Positions 46,476 to 57,350 of a DNA stretch of 64,000 bases are shown here, piece by piece. The stretch is from Atherinomorus stipes (Eukaryota; Chordata; Actinopteri; Atheriniformes; Atherinidae): NCBI GenBank assembly GCA_023101725.1, contig JALJCO010012811.1, positions 1-64,000 of the forward strand. The letters run 5' to 3'. Each line of letters opens with the position of its first letter. The stretch's first letter is position 1. The notes under the pieces were generated by a model. It searched no databases. It saw only the letters and a list, made by a program, of their open reading frames with translations, and was not told the DNA's origin. Both the position numbers and the translations under genes were made by a program.

Positions 46476-46723
46476 CTGATCTGCTGTCTGTATCCCCAGC
46501 AGGAGCTCCAGCTTTTCCGGCGCTCCTCATGCTCCTCAGGAGGAGCTGCAGCGAGGAGCCAGGACCTGCTCCATCCAGGCACGACAACGTCATTGATCCT
46601 CATCTCGGTGCCGTCGTGGCTGCTGAAGGAGCTCGTGGTTCCTGTCTCATCCTCTGTCTCATCTTCTGGTTCAGCTTCTACTCCAGATAGTCTCCAGGAA
46701 TCCTCCCAGTCTGAAAGTTCATC
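46476..46723 (-). CDS. Trp-pair/acidic-repeat gene, exon C
   Basis: Acceptor AATAATGGACCAG, then DELSDWEDSWRLSGVEAEPE, an acidic stretch, VVPGWSRSWLLAAAPPEEHE and RRKSWSSCWGYRQQI, donor ATCAG/GTGGGT. Three Trp-x3-Trp pairs occur (WEDSW, WSRSW, WSSCW). It is entered in phase 0 and left in phase 2, agreeing with exon B and with the last exon. A Met codon (46732) just before the acceptor could allow an alternative start. Confidence 0.75.
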
Positions 46724-46816
46724 CTGGTCCATTATTGGAAAGATTTGAATTCATACTTAGTGGCTTTGTGACATGAAAGAGCAGAAATAAAATATGAGAA
46801 AAGAAAAAGACCCCAC

Positions 46817-47068
46817 CTGGTCCTCTAGCTGCTGAAATATGTCCAACATGTCTGACTTGTCCTTGGATGTTTGTGGGAAATGAGGCCAACCACAATCCCA
46901 GTTCTTTTTCTGCTGTCTGAAGGGAAAGTTCATGATTTTCCAAGTACCCGCCCAGACAGGAAGGGAATATTCATTGACTTTAGCTTTGCTGAACAGGTTT
47001 CTGGAGAACAGAGTCTCCCACTGGAACGGTTTGTCCTCAGAAGTCTCCAGCTGAGCTGGACTCTTCAC
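46817..47068 (-). CDS. Trp-pair/acidic-repeat gene, exon B
   Basis: Acceptor TTCCTGTTTGCAG, then VKSPAQLETSEDKPFQWETL, LPVWAGTWKIMNFPF, KKNWDCGWPHFP and MLDIFQQLEDQ, donor CAG/GTGGGG. It is exactly 84 codons, phase 0 at both ends. Trp pairs: WAGTW and WDCGW. The neighbouring exon C is only 93 bp away. Confidence 0.75.
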
Positions 47069-47384
47069 CTGCAAACAGGAACAATAAAAACCTGATTTAA
47101 AACATGTCTGATGGCCTCTGGCACAGGGTGGGTGGAATAAACAAGCCTTCCATGTTCCAAATTGAAGCTGCATTGCTGCCTCCAGCAGCGCAGCAGTGGT
47201 AGGATACTCTGGTGTCAGACATCTGCTCTGCACCTGAATGCAGCATGCAGAGAGGCGGGGCCTAATTAAACATCTGACACACTCCCAGTGGGAGTTAAAG
47301 AGGTCGGACGAAAACCGTGGAGCAGCTAAAACACAGTGCACACGGACAAGGTGTGAATCGGCTAGAAGGCTTTGAAGATCTCAT

Positions 47385-47587
47385 CAGAGGTGGACATCCC
47401 TGGTCCAGAAAGTAAAAATCCCGTCCACCAGGTGTTCCAACCAATCACCAAACCAGCTGAATTTAATGAGCACAGCTCCTCTGCAGGTAGATGAGCTCAT
47501 TAGTAAAAACACCTGTTCTCCATGTACCGGCAGAGCCAAGAACCTGGCAGGATTTTTACTTCATGGCACCTGGATCATCCACCTCTG
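47385..47587. mobile_element. hAT-type MITE (CAGAGGTGG type)
   Basis: Ends CAGAGGTGGACATCCCTGG and CCTGGATCATCCACCTCTG. Subterminal repeats AGTAAAAATCC/GGATTTTTACT. Same family as 50450-50638. Confidence 0.85.
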
Positions 47588-47995
47588 TGTGTCATGAACT
47601 TCATAAATAAGAAGTATAAAGTGTTTTTAGTGGATTATGTTCACAGTTTAATCAAAGCATTAATATTTCCTAACTCAGCTTCCTTACATGAGATAATGCC
47701 AAATAAGCAAGCAAAATGGGAGGCATCACCTATTGAGCTCCAAAATCACAATGAGATTGGCAAAGTGCTGAGCCCCCTACTGTTCACAGGCAGAAGTACA
47801 GGTCCTCCTTGAAGCTTACGAGGAGGAAACAGTTATAATAATGAGGGAAAAGCAACACATCTGCATCCAGCACCACCCGCTGCGACACTTGGTGGAGGAT
47901 TGCCAGCAAAGTCAGTGTGTAACGGATGCATAACGCAGTAACTCACTGTACTACTACACCATAATGTCCTCACTGTACAGTACTTTTGGAAGTGG
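47588..47995. other. Intronic stretch, nothing recognised
   Basis: Between exons A and B of the Trp-pair gene. The open frame at 47522-47812 has no domain. Confidence 0.35.
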
Positions 47996-48215
47996 GTAGT
48001 CTAATGGTAATGTTGCAGGCTTTGGCACGACAGACCCGGGTTCGAGTCCCTAACATGGCACTCAATTGAACCACCATGGACCCCTGAGCGAGGTCCTTAA
48101 CCCCCACCAACTGCTCCCTGGGTGCTGTAACTGGCTTTCCACTGCTCTCAGGTTCAACCTGAGATGGGTTAAATGCAGAGAATGAATTTCCTCATAGGAA
48201 TTAATATACTACTTG
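47996..48215 (+). mobile_element. tRNA-derived SINE
   Basis: The head has an A-box-like GTAGTCTAATGG and a B box GGTTCGAGTCC, 46 bases apart as in tRNA promoters. The conserved body follows, GAGCGAGGTCCTTAACCCCC then AACTGCTCCCTGGGTGCTGT, of a type shared by many fish SINEs, and the tail is ATGAATTTCC. It is not a tRNA gene, because no acceptor stem closes. Confidence 0.8.
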
Positions 48216-48283
48216 TTGATTTAAGTTATTTGATTGTCAGCTTTATTGTATTAATTACTTCGTTTCATTTTAACTTATGAGGG

Positions 48284-48745
48284 GCCGGGGGAAAAGGATA
48301 AGGAAAAAGGGGGGGTGCTACAAAAGGGAAGGAATAAATAAAAGATAGCAGCAAAAAAAAGAAAAAAAAAAAAAAAGAAAAAAAAAAAATAAAAAGACGG
48401 AAGAGAAATAAAAAAATAGAAAAAAATAAAAAAAAAAAAAAAAAAAAGGGAAAGAAGAAATAAGAAAAAAAAAAAAACAAAAAAAAAGGGAAATAGAGAA
48501 ACTGAAAAAAAAAAAAAAAAAAAAAGAAAAATCAAGAAAAAATAAAAAAAAGAAAATAAAAAAAAAAAGAAAAAAGATAAAAAAAACAAAAAAAAAAAAA
48601 AGAAAAAGACTAAAAAAAAACAAAAGCAAAAAAGAAAAAAAAAGAAACAAAGCAAAGAAAATAGGAAAAAACCAACACCTAAGAAAAAAAAAGAAAAGAA
48701 GAAGATCACAGAGAAAAAAAATAAAAAATAAAAAAGAATAGTAAA
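48284..48745. repeat. A-rich low-complexity tract
   Basis: About 460 bp of A runs broken by G, with few other bases. Phenylalanine-rich frames on the minus strand are artefacts of composition. Possibly an expanded or misassembled SINE tail, since a SINE lies just upstream. Confidence 0.9.
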
Positions 48746-48877
48746 ATCTATTAATTCAACCGATTTGGGAAAAAACCCCTATTTCATTCAATTATCAGAT
48801 ATTGCCCGTTTCCTGAAGCAGAAGATGGAGAAATCTTGAATATTGAAACAGCCTCATGCCAAATGTAATATTTTTAA

Positions 48878-50268
48878 CCCTCATAGCTCCCTCAGCTTTC
48901 TGAAGGGGTAATGAATGGCCTTTTATATTGTTACTTTTTTTCTACTAATGCAAATAGCATAAAACTTGGTCAAGGTGTATATTTTGGCTTGACACATGAT
49001 ATTCTAGAAGATGGGTGGTCTAACTCTTTTTTTTTAAAGATCTCTGATAAAAATAAACCTCATTTACTCCTTACTGCCAATCCGTGCCACATTGACTTGC
49101 ATTGAAAAAGGACCTTTCTATAATCAAATAACATTTTAGAATAAATTTTTAGGATAACATTTTTTCGCCTCACACACTTGCGCTACACTTAAATGATTTA
49201 GTTTGAACTGTTTTCCATGACATAAGACCATTTACTCTAAAGGGGCCCCGCTTTATCTCTTAGTGATAAAAACCCCATAGACTTCAATGTTATTTCAGCA
49301 AATCCTCCAAAAACTAAAAAATGCTGAACACATCCATATTAAGTAAAAAAAAAAACAACAACTTTTTCTTTTTTCATCTGAGGTTATTTGAGGGTGAAAG
49401 GGTCTCCAATTTGTAATTTTGGTGTTTGTTTGTTTTTTCCAAGCATTTTGATCAGTCAGATCACATGCTAATTATTTAGGTCAGTCTTTTGCAGGGAATT
49501 TAGTTCCCTCTCTGTAATGCACTGCCATTCCAATTCAAACTGGAATTTTTCCTACATTTTTTTGCATTTTATCTTTTTGAGGTTTTTAAACTGTGGTTGC
49601 TATAATCTATGCTTAGGTATGCTCTGCATACTAAATAATGGCCTGCCACCTACACACTATTTTTTTAAAAAACTTATTCTAACCGACTTTTCAGTTTTAG
49701 GCAGTGGGAACATTCCGTGTACAAACTGGAACTTAAAGGATTAAAATTTTGAAACTCATTGATGTTTTTGGGTATTGATGGTTAGGCTAAAAGTCAGTGA
49801 AGACAGCCATGAAAAAAAAATCTACTTTTAACTTTTATAATATTTACAGGCCATTGGCCAGTCCGTGCCATTAACAAGCTTAACGTAACATTAAAAAAAA
49901 AAAAAACAAAAAAAAAACACTGTAACTCAAAAAGTAAAGATGCATCAACAAACATTTTAATACTTTTTTTAAATACTCCATGGCTCTGATAATCCTGCAC
50001 AAAAAAAATTGGTTTTGCATTAATCACATTTATTTTAACACCATTTTCTGTTTTTGGAAGTTGGAGCAACGTGTATGCAAAGTGGAATTTAAAGGGTTAA
50101 AATTTTAAAACTCATTGATTTTTTGCTATTGATGGTTAGACCAGAAGTCTGTAATGACAGCCATGAAAGAAAATGGCAACTTTTCATTTTAAGATAACAT
50201 TAAGTGACATTGGCCAGTCTGTGCCCTTAAGAAGCTGAACGTAACTTTATCTCAGGGAGCTGTGAGGG
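48878..50268. mobile_element. piggyBac-like non-autonomous element, 1.39 kb
   Basis: TTAA flanks (48874-48877, 50269-50272). Ends CCCTCATAGCTCCCTCAG and CTCAGGGAGCTGTGAGGG match at 16 of 18 positions. Short termini starting with CCC next to TTAA are typical of piggyBac. The interior contains a diverged tandem duplication: 49700-49815 resembles 50055-50175 (AAACTCATTGAT, TATTGATGGTTAG, GACAGCCATGAAA). No transposase. Confidence 0.75.
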
Positions 50269-50449
50269 TTAAAAACCTGTATATGGCAGCATATACAGGT
50301 ATTTAAATTACTATTGTAAATTTGGCCTTTTTTATTGGGAGGGGATGTAAACTTTTAAGCACAACTGTATTGTTGCTGCGCATGCCTCAGATTATACTGC
50401 AGTATAGATTTGAGGCCATATCGCCCAGCCCCACCTCTGGCCTCTTGTG

Positions 50450-50638
50450 CAGAGGTGGGTAATCCAGGTGCCAAAGACTAAACACCCTGACCAGAAGTTA
50501 TAACCAATCACTAAACCAACTGAATGTATTTAGCACAAGTAGATGACCCTGTTAGTGAAAACACCTTTTCTGAATCTCCCAACAGATCCAAAAACATAGC
50601 AGGATTTTTACTCTTTGGCATCTGAATTACCTCCTCTG
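50450..50638. mobile_element. hAT-type MITE (CAGAGGTGG type)
   Basis: Ends CAGAGGTGGGTAATCCAGG and TGAATTACCTCCTCTG. Flanks CTCTTGTG and CTCATGTG agree at 7 of 8 positions. The centre resembles 47385-47587 (AACCAATCACTAAACCA, AGCAGGATTTTTACT). Confidence 0.85.
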
Positions 50639-50810
50639 CTCATGTGTGACAGTAGATGTGTTCTATCCAACATCAAACAAATCACCAAATTTTGACTTCA
50701 ACAGTTGTAATTTAAAATTTTGTTATATTTTGATGTAGAAATCAAATGTTTCGATAAGAAAATGAAATGTTTTGGTGTGGAAGTGAAATTCTTTGTATGT
50801 GTCGTCTCAC

Positions 50811-51258
50811 CTGTTTCCAGGACCGACTCCATTTAGAGATCAGACACATCCATTCAGTTTCCCATTCACACCGCTGGCTCTTGTACTTCCGGTTCTTGGT
50901 GAACTCGATGGTGGTGATTCCAGGGAACCTTGCTTTGGACTCTTTGCCCTTCAGGTAAAGATACTTGGGGGGCTTGGTGCTCTTCCAGGACTCCCTCCAG
51001 CACAAGCGGAACACGTCCACCTCAACTGTACGTTTCTGCCTGTGAGGTTTGGGTGAAGACGACCTCCTCGGAGGAGGTGGGGTCGGAGGAGGAGGAACGT
51101 ATTTGGGTTTGGGAGGTGGAGGGACAACTCTGAATTTGATTTTGGGCTTTTGTTCGGCTTCGTTTGCCCCGCTTGTGACCCTCCTGAACTCAGACATGTC
51201 CTCCTGTTTGTCTCCATTGGCAACAACTGACCAGTGATAGTTCCACTTAGAGAAAAGT
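50811..51258 (-). CDS. Trp-pair/acidic-repeat gene, exon A
   Basis: Acceptor TTCCTTCCACAG, then LFSKWNYHWSVVANGDKQED, a Lys/Pro-rich middle (KFRVVPPPPKPKYVPPPPTP, PRRSSSPKPHRQKR), VDVFRLCWRESWKSTKPPKY, TTIEFTKNRKYKSQ and CEWETEWMCLISKWSRSWKQ, donor CAG/GTGAGA. Trp pairs: WNYHW, WRESW, WETEW, WSRSW. It is entered in phase 2 and left in phase 0, which fits exon B. The Pro-rich segment could bind SH3 or WW domains. The exon that should supply the two upstream bases is not identified. Confidence 0.75.
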
Positions 51259-52221
51259 CTGTGGAAGGAAACGTATAAATTAATAAATGAAGAGATAAAA
51301 GAATGACTCAGGAACTTCTTGAATATCAGAAATGTCATATCACAGACAGTAGGATGCTGTGTGATGCTGAATGGAAGTGTTTGCAAATCTGTTCAGGGTT
51401 TCGCAAATTGTGTTTTTGTTGTTGTCTGGGTAACGAGCTGCTCGTCTCAGCTGTACTACGGAAGCGCACATCGTGAACATGCGTCCCTGAACACTGAGAA
51501 CACCCTGATAACTAACGGAAAGCTAAATCTGGACTCACAGGACAACAGTACTCGTTCGTTCGTTCATTCTACTTGAAGTATTGGTGAAAATCAAGGAGTT
51601 TTTCTGCAGATAATGTCTTATATGGAGGCTGTCCCGTATCTTCCATTTTACTGGAGAAACACTGAAGGGCGACTCAGCTTAATATCTTCCAAAGGACTCA
51701 AAGTGATGCAGAAACTTTACTGGTGAGTAAATGCACGTATATACACTCCTTGAAATAGGGTCCAGGTTGAAAAAAAAAAGAAAAGTGGAGATGCCCTGCT
51801 TAATTCACTTACATTTCTAGGGGCAATATTGCTACTTTATTTAGGGGATTAAACCCCTTCAGCTGATGTCAACAATGAGTTATTTTAACTTTTGTATTTA
51901 ATTTCAGCCCTGTCAGTTCCAATAGTTTAGACAGAACTAACTGTAAGGTGCTTTCATGCTTTTTGCCATATAGTGCATGTAAATTCTGAAATTTGAATGA
52001 AACGGCCTTAAAAAAAAAAAGGTCATAAAGTCTAAAATTTGGCCTCCTTAGACCCGAAGATACCCTGTTTTCATGATATGAATAAAAAGTGGTTTATGAG
52101 ATTTATCAATCACTGCTTTAAGATTTTTACGTCATACAGACTCAACCTTGAGGAATCTGGGATTTAAATTTGTCCAGAAACAGGAACTATAATGTAAATG
52201 TGTTTAATGATAACTCTTTAA
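51259..52221. other. Intronic stretch, nothing recognised
   Basis: A CpG-containing part (51420-51560) and an AT-rich part; I see no exon with both splice sites and no clear terminal repeats. Confidence 0.35.
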
Positions 52222-52730
52222 AGGTAGAGTCCGGAGTTTCTTCCCTGAAAATAAACACAAGACTTGTGCAGGTGAAATCCGTTTCAATCGCACCTTTGGG
52301 CTTCTACTCTCGTGTGGTGGTGAGTTTGTTTGCAACTCCCTCTCCCCCTGTCTGTGATACTTCTTTTCCCTTCGTTTTCGTCTGGTCGGGACATTTCTTG
52401 TTGGAGATTTCTGTTTATATCGCCAGCAAATGACAAAGCTAAGGGCATGACGCTGTGTGGGAATAAGCTCATGACTGGAGCAGACGCCAGTCACTCGAAC
52501 TCGAAAAAACAGAAGAAAAGAAGGAAGTACTCTGTGGTAAGGGCTTTAGATAGAGCACGTTGGAAAACCAGGGTCAATACTGGTTTGGCTTTTACCCACT
52601 TCTGAGTTTTGAAGGAGATGGTTGAAGCTGAATTAGCTGAAGAGCGATGTGGCCATTAGCCCAAGGGGAGGGGCTCTCGGTTTTAAATGAGTTTACAAGC
52701 AGAAATGGGGAAGAATTTCAGACTCTACCT
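52222..52730. mobile_element. TTAA-flanked MITE, 509 bp
   Basis: Ends AGGTAGAGTCCGGAGTTTCT and AGAATTTCAGACTCTACCT, each beside TTAA (52218-52221, 52731-52734). Non-coding. Confidence 0.85.
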
Positions 52731-53021
52731 TTAATTATGAAAGGTTTTTTTTGTCAGTATAGAAAAGTACAAGTTTTAATTTTACCTTTATCTGTTTATC
52801 GATTTGGCTTAAATGGTATAGATGTAAATCTTTGGTCCTGTAAAGGAATTTGGGATTTTTAAAACCATAACTCAGCTCCACCTCCTCCCTCCACTTTCCA
52901 CCTGCTTAGTCTGGTTTTACAAACAAATGTGCTAAAAGAAACTTAATCATTAGAGGAACCATTATTATTTCGTGGACTATGAGTCAGCAGATCTCCTGAC
53001 TTTTGTAAAGAAATCAAGCCT

Positions 53022-53378
53022 TTGAAGGGACACTGCGTAACTTTTGGCCACTAGGGGCACTAAACCAGTAACTTCCCACAGGTCACACAACTGTCCCAAA
53101 ATGAAACAGTCTCTATCTGTGTTTTGGAATCGTGTTTGCAGACAACTCTGATCAGCTGATAGTGAAGTCATGGAGCCATAAAGCAAAGCGCTCCAGGTCA
53201 CATGATCCAATGAGAGACGGATCCACTCCTGCAAAGTTACAGTTTTGGGTTTTTGAGGACAGCAGCCCCCTCAGAGCACCGACACTTTTTAGGTGGTGTA
53301 TATTGATCCCAGAAATCATCTATTATTACTGACATTGGGCTGATGTTTGGGTCAAAAGTTACATGGTATCCCTTTCAA
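53022..53378. mobile_element. TIR MITE, 357 bp
   Basis: Left TTGAAGGGACACTGCGTAAC then TTTTGG, right CAAAAGTTACATGGTATCCC then TTTCAA. Imperfect 26-bp terminal repeats around a non-coding centre. Confidence 0.75.
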
Positions 53379-53894
53379 CAGAAATTTTGTAAAATCTGTT
53401 TCTGTTGAAGTTGTGATGCAAACAGAGATTTCCTGTTATTTTTTTCCTGAGTTCAACTCAGAATCCTCAATATTAAACATTCTGCTCTCATCGAGTCATC
53501 TCCTCTCAGCCAATCAGCTCACAGTCCTTTAAGATCATGGTGATTTTAGACCATCTCACAGCTCTTCCTCCTCTGGGTCGTCTCAGCCGTCTCTATCATT
53601 AGTGTGGAAGACTCCCTGAGGTCCTGTCCCTGTCTCCTGCCTTTATTTGGGTCTCAGATGCTTGTGTGATTCATTAACTCTCAGTTTTGCACTCTCATCT
53701 GAATACTTGCTGTGAGAATAAAACATCCTTCTGTATGTAACTGCAGCTTTTAATCCAACCACATGATTAGAAATGGTTGAATGAAATATAAAATTTATGC
53801 GGTTCTCCTTTGCTTTCCAGCAGCATACTGTACATAAACAGCTGCATTCATGCAGCAGCGTGACATCCAGTTTAAAAGCTTTTGTTTCTCACAC

Positions 53895-54034
53895 TTTAAG
53901 GGAGCTCTTTTCCTTCCACTCGGCCTCCTGTTTGCACTGGTCAGCCACATTCTGGGCTCTCTTCTCCCACTGGTCTCTCAGATTCCCGTTGCCAAACGAC
54001 CTCTTCTCTTCTTTCTTTGACAACATCCTGTTAC
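53895..54034 (-). CDS. Candidate first coding exon of the Trp-pair gene
   Basis: Acceptor TATATTTCACAG, 8 nt of leader, then ATG at 54026: MLSKKEEKRSFGNGNLRDQW, EKRAQNVADQCKQEAEWKEK, SSLK, then donor-like AAA/GTGTGAG. The charged composition and two lone Trp residues (DQWEKR, AEWKEK) resemble exons A-D. It leaves in phase 0 while exon A needs phase 2, so at least one exon between them is not found, or this exon belongs to another transcript. Read through, it stops one codon later, so it could also be a terminal exon. Confidence 0.45.
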
Positions 54035-54680
54035 CTGTGAAATATACACATTATCAGAGGAATAAATCTATTATATGTCCTCAGAGAATCATGCAACCAA
54101 ATGCAGAATTTCCATCTCATTTAAACTTAAACAGCTCTGTACATTGTTGGAGATGGAGTAAGAGTTAAACCCCAAAACTTCCTGATTTAAGCCTTATTCA
54201 TGCTTCTGATTCATCAGTACAGCGGTCTACGGGCCACACAAGTGTCAATTATCTGGGTCACGGAGCAAAAAACAAACAAAAAAAGCTTTATGTAAATATG
54301 AAAGATAAAAAACGTTGGAAGAACAAAACTGTGGAGAAAGTGATGGAGATGAAATCTCTCCAGGAAAGTCGGAATAGTTTTGCATCCTTAATAGGAAAAC
54401 CTTCCGATCTGAGATTTGGCACAAACTTTATATTTCGGACCAACACGGGTTTTAGTGCGTTCCTGTTGTGTCATTGTCCCGTGCAGCCGCTAACAGGTGA
54501 TGTGATCACCAGGTAAACTCCGGCTTCGCTGCGCTGCGGCTCCTAGATGATTTTGAAAAACGGCACATTTTCTACCTCTCAAAGGGAGAATATGTCCGGG
54601 TAAAAGAGGGTATTTCGTTACCTTATAATACATAGCATGCAAAAATATATGAATAAATATCCGAGGCACGGCCGGGGAAG
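54035..54680. other. Intronic stretch, nothing recognised
   Basis: The frame at 54298-54516 has no domain. No terminal repeats are seen. Confidence 0.35.
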
Positions 54681-55325
54681 AGCCTCAGGATGCCACTGGT
54701 TTCAAGGTGGGTGGATGGATTGATATAAGTTTAGACTGCGACGGAGCAGCAGAGTCTGAGAGTGAAACCAACGAGTTGGAGATAATTTCACCACAGATAC
54801 TCCTCAGCATTCTGGTGGAGAAAACAGCGGGACTCACACCAAAGTAGCTATAAGGGAAACTACGGAGGGTAAAGCTGAACATGGTAGCTGCATTTTGGCT
54901 GAATGCGCCACAGAGCGCGTAAACGTCATGTGTCATTGCACAGAATCCCGACCAGTAACCGGCTGGACTTAGTGGAGTAGTCGGATATATGACTGTCAGC
55001 CGGGTATTTCTGCAAATTATTCCAAGCCCATGGGGCATAGTAAGAAAATGCAGTTTTCCCTCGGTCAGTCAGAACCCGGGAGACATTAAGAAGTGACCAC
55101 TTAGATGAGCATAGTTGGTAACTTCCAGAACTGACACAGACAAGGTTTCATACAGTAGATTGGCTGGAAGTTTGCCCAGTAACGCTTTATAAATAAACAT
55201 ATACTAATGCTGTTGTCTACATAAAGTTGGTGACGTCCAGCCCAACAGATCATAGGGAATGCAGTGGTGAGTCTCCAACTATTTAGAAATTGGCATCGTA
55301 TTGATTCAACAGAAAGCACAGCTCC
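54680..55325 (-). pseudogene. LINE ORF2 C-terminal remnant
   Basis: Minus-strand reading gives RVLTDRGKTAFSYYAPWAWN followed by NLQK, a form of the R..R.GK.AF...AP..WN.L motif that ends L2/Rex-like ORF2 proteins. Upstream residues (YLSDLL-like region) are broken by stops and frameshifts. Position and orientation suggest only the last ~150 codons plus 3' UTR. Confidence 0.55.
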
Positions 55326-55536
55326 CTACTTTTAAATTAACCAGTTTATAAGTAATATGTTCTGGAATTTTTTTATGGGTTTTGTTTCGCTGATTTGTAA
55401 ATACAGTATACAACTAATAAGAGTGTACAGATCCTCAGAGTAGCTGTCCCAGCTTTGAATCCTGGTCTAGGGCCTCTTGCTGTGAGACAAAACCCCCAGG
55501 CAGCACTACATTATAACCAGGCATGATTCTCTACTG

Positions 55537-55748
55537 CAGTGTTTGTCAGTTCCGGTCCTCAGGACCCGCTGCCCTGCATAGCTTTATGTGTTTCTACTTC
55601 AACAACCTGATCCAGATGAATGAACTTCCTCATCAAGTTCTTTGCAGTGTGATAACGAGCCATTCATTTGATTCAGGTGTGTGAAAGCAGGGTTGCCTAG
55701 AAGTTATGCAGGGCAGCGGGTCCTGAAGACTGGAATTGAGTAAGACTG
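55537..55748. mobile_element. hAT-type MITE with perfect 8-bp target duplication
   Basis: Ends CAGTGTTTGTCAGTTCCGG and CTGGAATTGAGTAAGACTG-like. The element is flanked on both sides by CTCTACTG (55529-55536 and 55749-55756), an exact 8-bp duplication. The inner stems GGACCCGCTGCCCTGCATA and ATGCAGGGCAGCGGGTCC are nearly perfect. Confidence 0.9.
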
Positions 55749-55798
55749 CTCTACTGGAAACCACTGCATGGACTCAGGAGGACTTCCACAAATCACTG

Positions 55799-56335
55799 GG
55801 CACGTTTACATGGTGACTTTTTTCCCTTTCTGTACAAAATCATTCTGACTGAGGATTTAAGGGCAGCTGGGAACTAATTCATTCCAATCTGGTGAACATG
55901 CGCCAACATTTATTCAGAATAATCCTGTCTGACAGAAGATGCAGAATGATGTAAATCACATTATTTATTAAAAATGGAGGACTACAAACTGATCGTCACA
56001 GTTTGGCATAAAGACAACTTTCTGTCGTTGTCCAGGGAATTTCTGTGTTCACCGCCATCTGTCAAAGTGAGGAAACGTCACTCGTTGAATGTTGATGTCT
56101 CGTCGCAGCATGCGCTGTAAGAGTGCAACCTCACAACTTTCTGCTTCAGCGTTTACACGATACCATGATTGGTCCAGGGAAAGGAATATTCTACCCCTGT
56201 GAAACCGAATGAAAATACATTGGGTTCCGCACTTCTCATATGGAAAGAGGTGTTTAGTTGGATCATTTTCATTCCAATAGAGCTTCCAAACCGAAAGCAA
56301 TTGGTATATATGGGCCAATGTAAATGCAGCTACTG
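55799..56335. mobile_element. Possible TIR element (GTTTACATG type)
   Basis: CACGTTTACATGGTGACT on the left and CCAATGTAAATGCAGCTACT on the right are weak reverse-complement ends. The interior is non-coding. Family unknown. Confidence 0.35.
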
Positions 56336-56344
56336 TCTGTGAAC

Positions 56345-56890
56345 ACTTCACCCTGAAATCCACAAATGCAGGTTAAAGCTCCATCATGCAGAGAAGAAGT
56401 CATATGAGACTAGGATCCAGAAACACCACCATCTGTCTTATCCTGACCAAAGCTTATTTGAAATGCTCTGAGGCAACGTGGAAACTTTTTGGAGCGTCAT
56501 GAAAGCAGAAATCCAGCAACCAGGTCCAGGACTGCGGAGCAGCTAGAATCCTGCATCAGACCAGAACGGGACCACATTTCTCTCCTAAAACTCCAGAAAT
56601 GGTCTCATCACTTCCCAGATGTTTAGTTGTTAAAAGTAGAGCGGATGCTACATGATGGTAAACATCACCTTGGAACTACTTTTTACAGACGTGTTACTAC
56701 ACAATGGTAAACACACCCGGAACTACGTGAAGCTGCCATCAGATTCACAATCAGTGAATATTTTCCATCAAAGGTTTCATCATCTGATATGTTATTTATG
56801 TTTTACTAGGAATAAAATAACTTCACGAGATTCTCCTTTCTTTCCTAGATTTTGCACAGTGTTCCAGCTTTTTAGGAATTGGAGTTCTAT
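56345..56890 (+). pseudogene. Internally deleted Tc1-like transposon
   Basis: The left part, CACAAATGCAGGTTAAAGCT, CATCATGCAGAGAAGAAG and GATCCAGAAACACCACCATC, and the right part, AGAATCCTGCATCAGACCAG, GATGCTACATGATGGTAAAC and CAGTGTTCCAGCTTTTTAGG, correspond to segments of an abundant fish Tc1-like element. The catalytic centre of the transposase between them is deleted near 56495. The right end is still recognisable. Confidence 0.7.
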
Positions 56891-57059
56891 GTTACCCAAA
56901 TGTCTCACATGATGGCAGGTGGGTCAAAGAGGCTGTATGAGAAACTAAATAACTTCTCACAATGAGAAAGGAAGCTCTTCAGATTAGCACAATGGCTTAA
57001 AATCTGCAGACATGTTGGACTGTTTCAGCCACCTTGTCTACACTCAACTTCTTATCACC

Positions 57060-57350
57060 TGAATGATCCTGAACTGCTTCAACACGCATGATGTTTAAGA
57101 GTGAACGTTTGTTTGCAAATCTGGAAATGACTATTTTGATGACTGACTGTATATCTTATATTTACATTATTTTTTGTATTTTAGATTAATTGTATTTTGT
57201 TATGTAATATGTTTTTAAATGTGTGTACCTGCCCAGGGACAATGGATGGATATTAGCAATAGCTAACTCTGGTACAAAACATTTTTTATATTTAACACTA
57301 ATGTTTATTGTACACTGTCCCTTTCAAATAAACTAAACTAATAAACTAAT
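57060..57350 (+). mobile_element. LINE 3' UTR fragment
   Basis: GACAATGGATGGATATTAGC, GTACACTGTCCCTTTCAAAT and a terminal AAATAAACTAAACTAATAAA resemble the 3' end of a fish LINE. No coding part is visible. Confidence 0.5.

Noticed and set aside
48010..48082. tRNA gene
   Set aside because: Promoter boxes are present but the acceptor stem does not close and a SINE body follows.
48265..48709. Phe-rich minus frames
   Set aside because: Compositional, from the A-rich tract.
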